Origin: Sclerurus mexicanus
Taxonomy: Eukaryota > Chordata > Aves > Passeriformes > Furnariidae
Assembly: GCA_013396755.1 (NCBI GenBank)
Contig: VWZF01005250.1
Coordinates: forward strand, 415,027 to 479,026
Reading direction: 5' to 3'
Length of the DNA stretch: 64,000 nucleotides
Both the position numbers and the translations under genes were made by a program. The notes beneath the pieces are model-generated. The model did not search any database. It was not told the DNA's origin and saw only the letters and a program-made list of their open reading frames with translations. This document shows, one piece after another, positions 62,561 to 64,000 of the stretch (the first letter of the stretch is position 1; the number at the start of each line of letters is the position of its first letter).

Positions 62561-64000
62561 AGGGACTACTTATACTAATGCGTTTATTGTCTCTTGCATC
62601 TTATGGCTTTGATCTTGAAAAATAATAAGAAGGCACACTCTAAAACGTGAATAGTGATTTTACAAACTGAGGCATATCTGCATTGACCAAAATTTATCTT
62701 ACAGATGCACAAGACTTAATGGTCATTAATAATATTGCTGTGCCAGAGCAGGAGCGCCTCCTGCTCTAAAATGCTGAGGTGCTTTGTCTGGTCTGGCTGT
62801 AAATGACCTAAAGTCACTGGGCTTCTGTCATTTCTCTTGGAATTCTAACCTGGAAAACAACTTATTCCCAGGGGATTTGGCAGGGATTGTTAAGAGTCTC
62901 CAAATGACTTATAATTTTTTGCTATATACATGCCTATATCTGTGTGCACAGATATTTTGGCTCCCTCTAGCCTTTTTTATGGAACAGTGAATTTCAAATC
63001 CTGACATGATTTAGCACAGGGAGATTGAGTCAGGCACAGTACACTGGTATAATCTATAGCTTATAGTACTGATAAGTTGTCACGCCTTATTGAAGACATA
63101 CATTTCTTGATTGTATAGTTCCACACCACCAGGTATATACACACGAAGGGGAATGAGTTCATACCCCACAAACCAGGAACAACTTAGTGTGGAAGTGAGG
63201 ACAGCATCTTCTTTGCTTCAGCCAAGGCTGGCAATCACATGACTGTCACTGCAGGGAAGCAACTAGGGAGTCTTCTACACCTTTTAGCTTAAGACATTAT
63301 CACTCACCAAGAGCTGGTGTAAGAGTTTCTGGCTGTCATATAAAAATTGGCTCACTGTTCTGGACATTGATATAATCCTGTAGGGACACTAAAGATACTA
63401 CAAGGGTGACTGGTTCAGGAAGATGGGGTTCCAGCATTCTTTTACAGCAGTAATTAAATCCGGGGCCATGGAAAGAACTTTTGAAACGGGCATTTCTGTA
63501 AAAAATTTATGCAGGCCTATGTCATGCAAACAGAAAACAAGCTGACACAGCCATATAAGCTCTCTGTCTTTACCTTGATGACTTTTGACCAGTTTGAAGC
63601 AAATCTCAAAGTACTGGAATTGGTAAAGGAGAGCAAGAGCATGCCATTTCAGTCAAACATGCAAACACTGCACAAGGCCTAAAACATCTGAAGTTCACTG
63701 ACTTCAGTAATACCCTTTAGAACACATATAGTGATTTCTTCATAGCAATTGAATATAGACACCTTTATCAGGCAAAATTCAGGCAGTTTTACTCAATTGC
63801 TTATTATCTTAACAATTCCTCTTACAGTGCCTGTTAACTACGCCTTCATTTTCCTCTCCAGAAATTTCTCTTTTGAGAGACTGCAGTTCTTCCTAGAGAT
63901 GTCCAAGAAAGGTGCCCTTCACTGTGAAAGTATTCATGGGGGAGGCAAAAAGCTAGTTCCAATCTTCACCTTCCAGAGATGGAAAGGACAGTAGAAAAGA
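62561..64000. other. Gene-free DNA to the window end
   Basis: No gene or repeat is recognised. An 81-codon frame at 63749-63994 on the plus strand reaches close to the window edge. It has no motif and is likely chance. Confidence 0.5.

Overview
The window reads as a gene-poor stretch of vertebrate nuclear DNA, most likely from a bird. It is AT-rich throughout, with no operon-like packing and no convincing multi-exon or single-exon protein-coding gene on either strand. The taxonomic call rests on three CR1 LINE fragments (2541-3080, 31185-31735 and 39505-39700, all in minus orientation). CR1 is the dominant retrotransposon of birds and is also common in turtles and crocodilians. The first fragment carries the typical 3' end, including a remnant of the 8-bp terminal repeat. 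I see no primate, rodent or other mammalian SINEs or L1.

Layout. 1-3080: unremarkable AT-rich DNA ending in a 5'-truncated CR1. 3081-7228: AT-rich DNA with two diverged, collinear copies of one element (3875-4027 and 5538-5787) and two small tandem duplications. 7229-10200: the most enhancer-like part, with homeodomain-core-rich DNA (7229-7800, 8690-9130) and a CpG-rich patch (9330-9600). 12226-14202: an exon-like minus-strand ORF, a GC/CpG-rich patch, and a 377-bp perfect direct repeat whose copies are separated by a single N, almost certainly an unmerged contig overlap. 14203-31184: low-complexity-poor, AT-rich DNA with candidate conserved blocks at 17440-18300 and 25845-26250, one compound microsatellite and the longest ORF of the window (29347-29844). 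31185-39700: the other two CR1 fragments and ordinary intervening DNA. 39701-64000: AT-rich desert containing a POU-dimer-type palindrome (40900-40912), a strong 96-nt hairpin (49183-49278) and two more enhancer-like blocks (51840-52080, 62290-62560).

How it works together. There is no pathway to describe. The picture of few young repeats, long AT-rich tracts and clusters of TAAT-type cores and palindromes suits a gene desert or large intron holding regulatory elements of a distant developmental gene. That is inference: conservation cannot be tested from one sequence. The best candidates for something undescribed are the hairpin at 49183-49278, the element pair at 3875/5538 and the palindrome-bearing block at 25880-25925. 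Annotators should also correct the artefactual duplication at 13448-14202.
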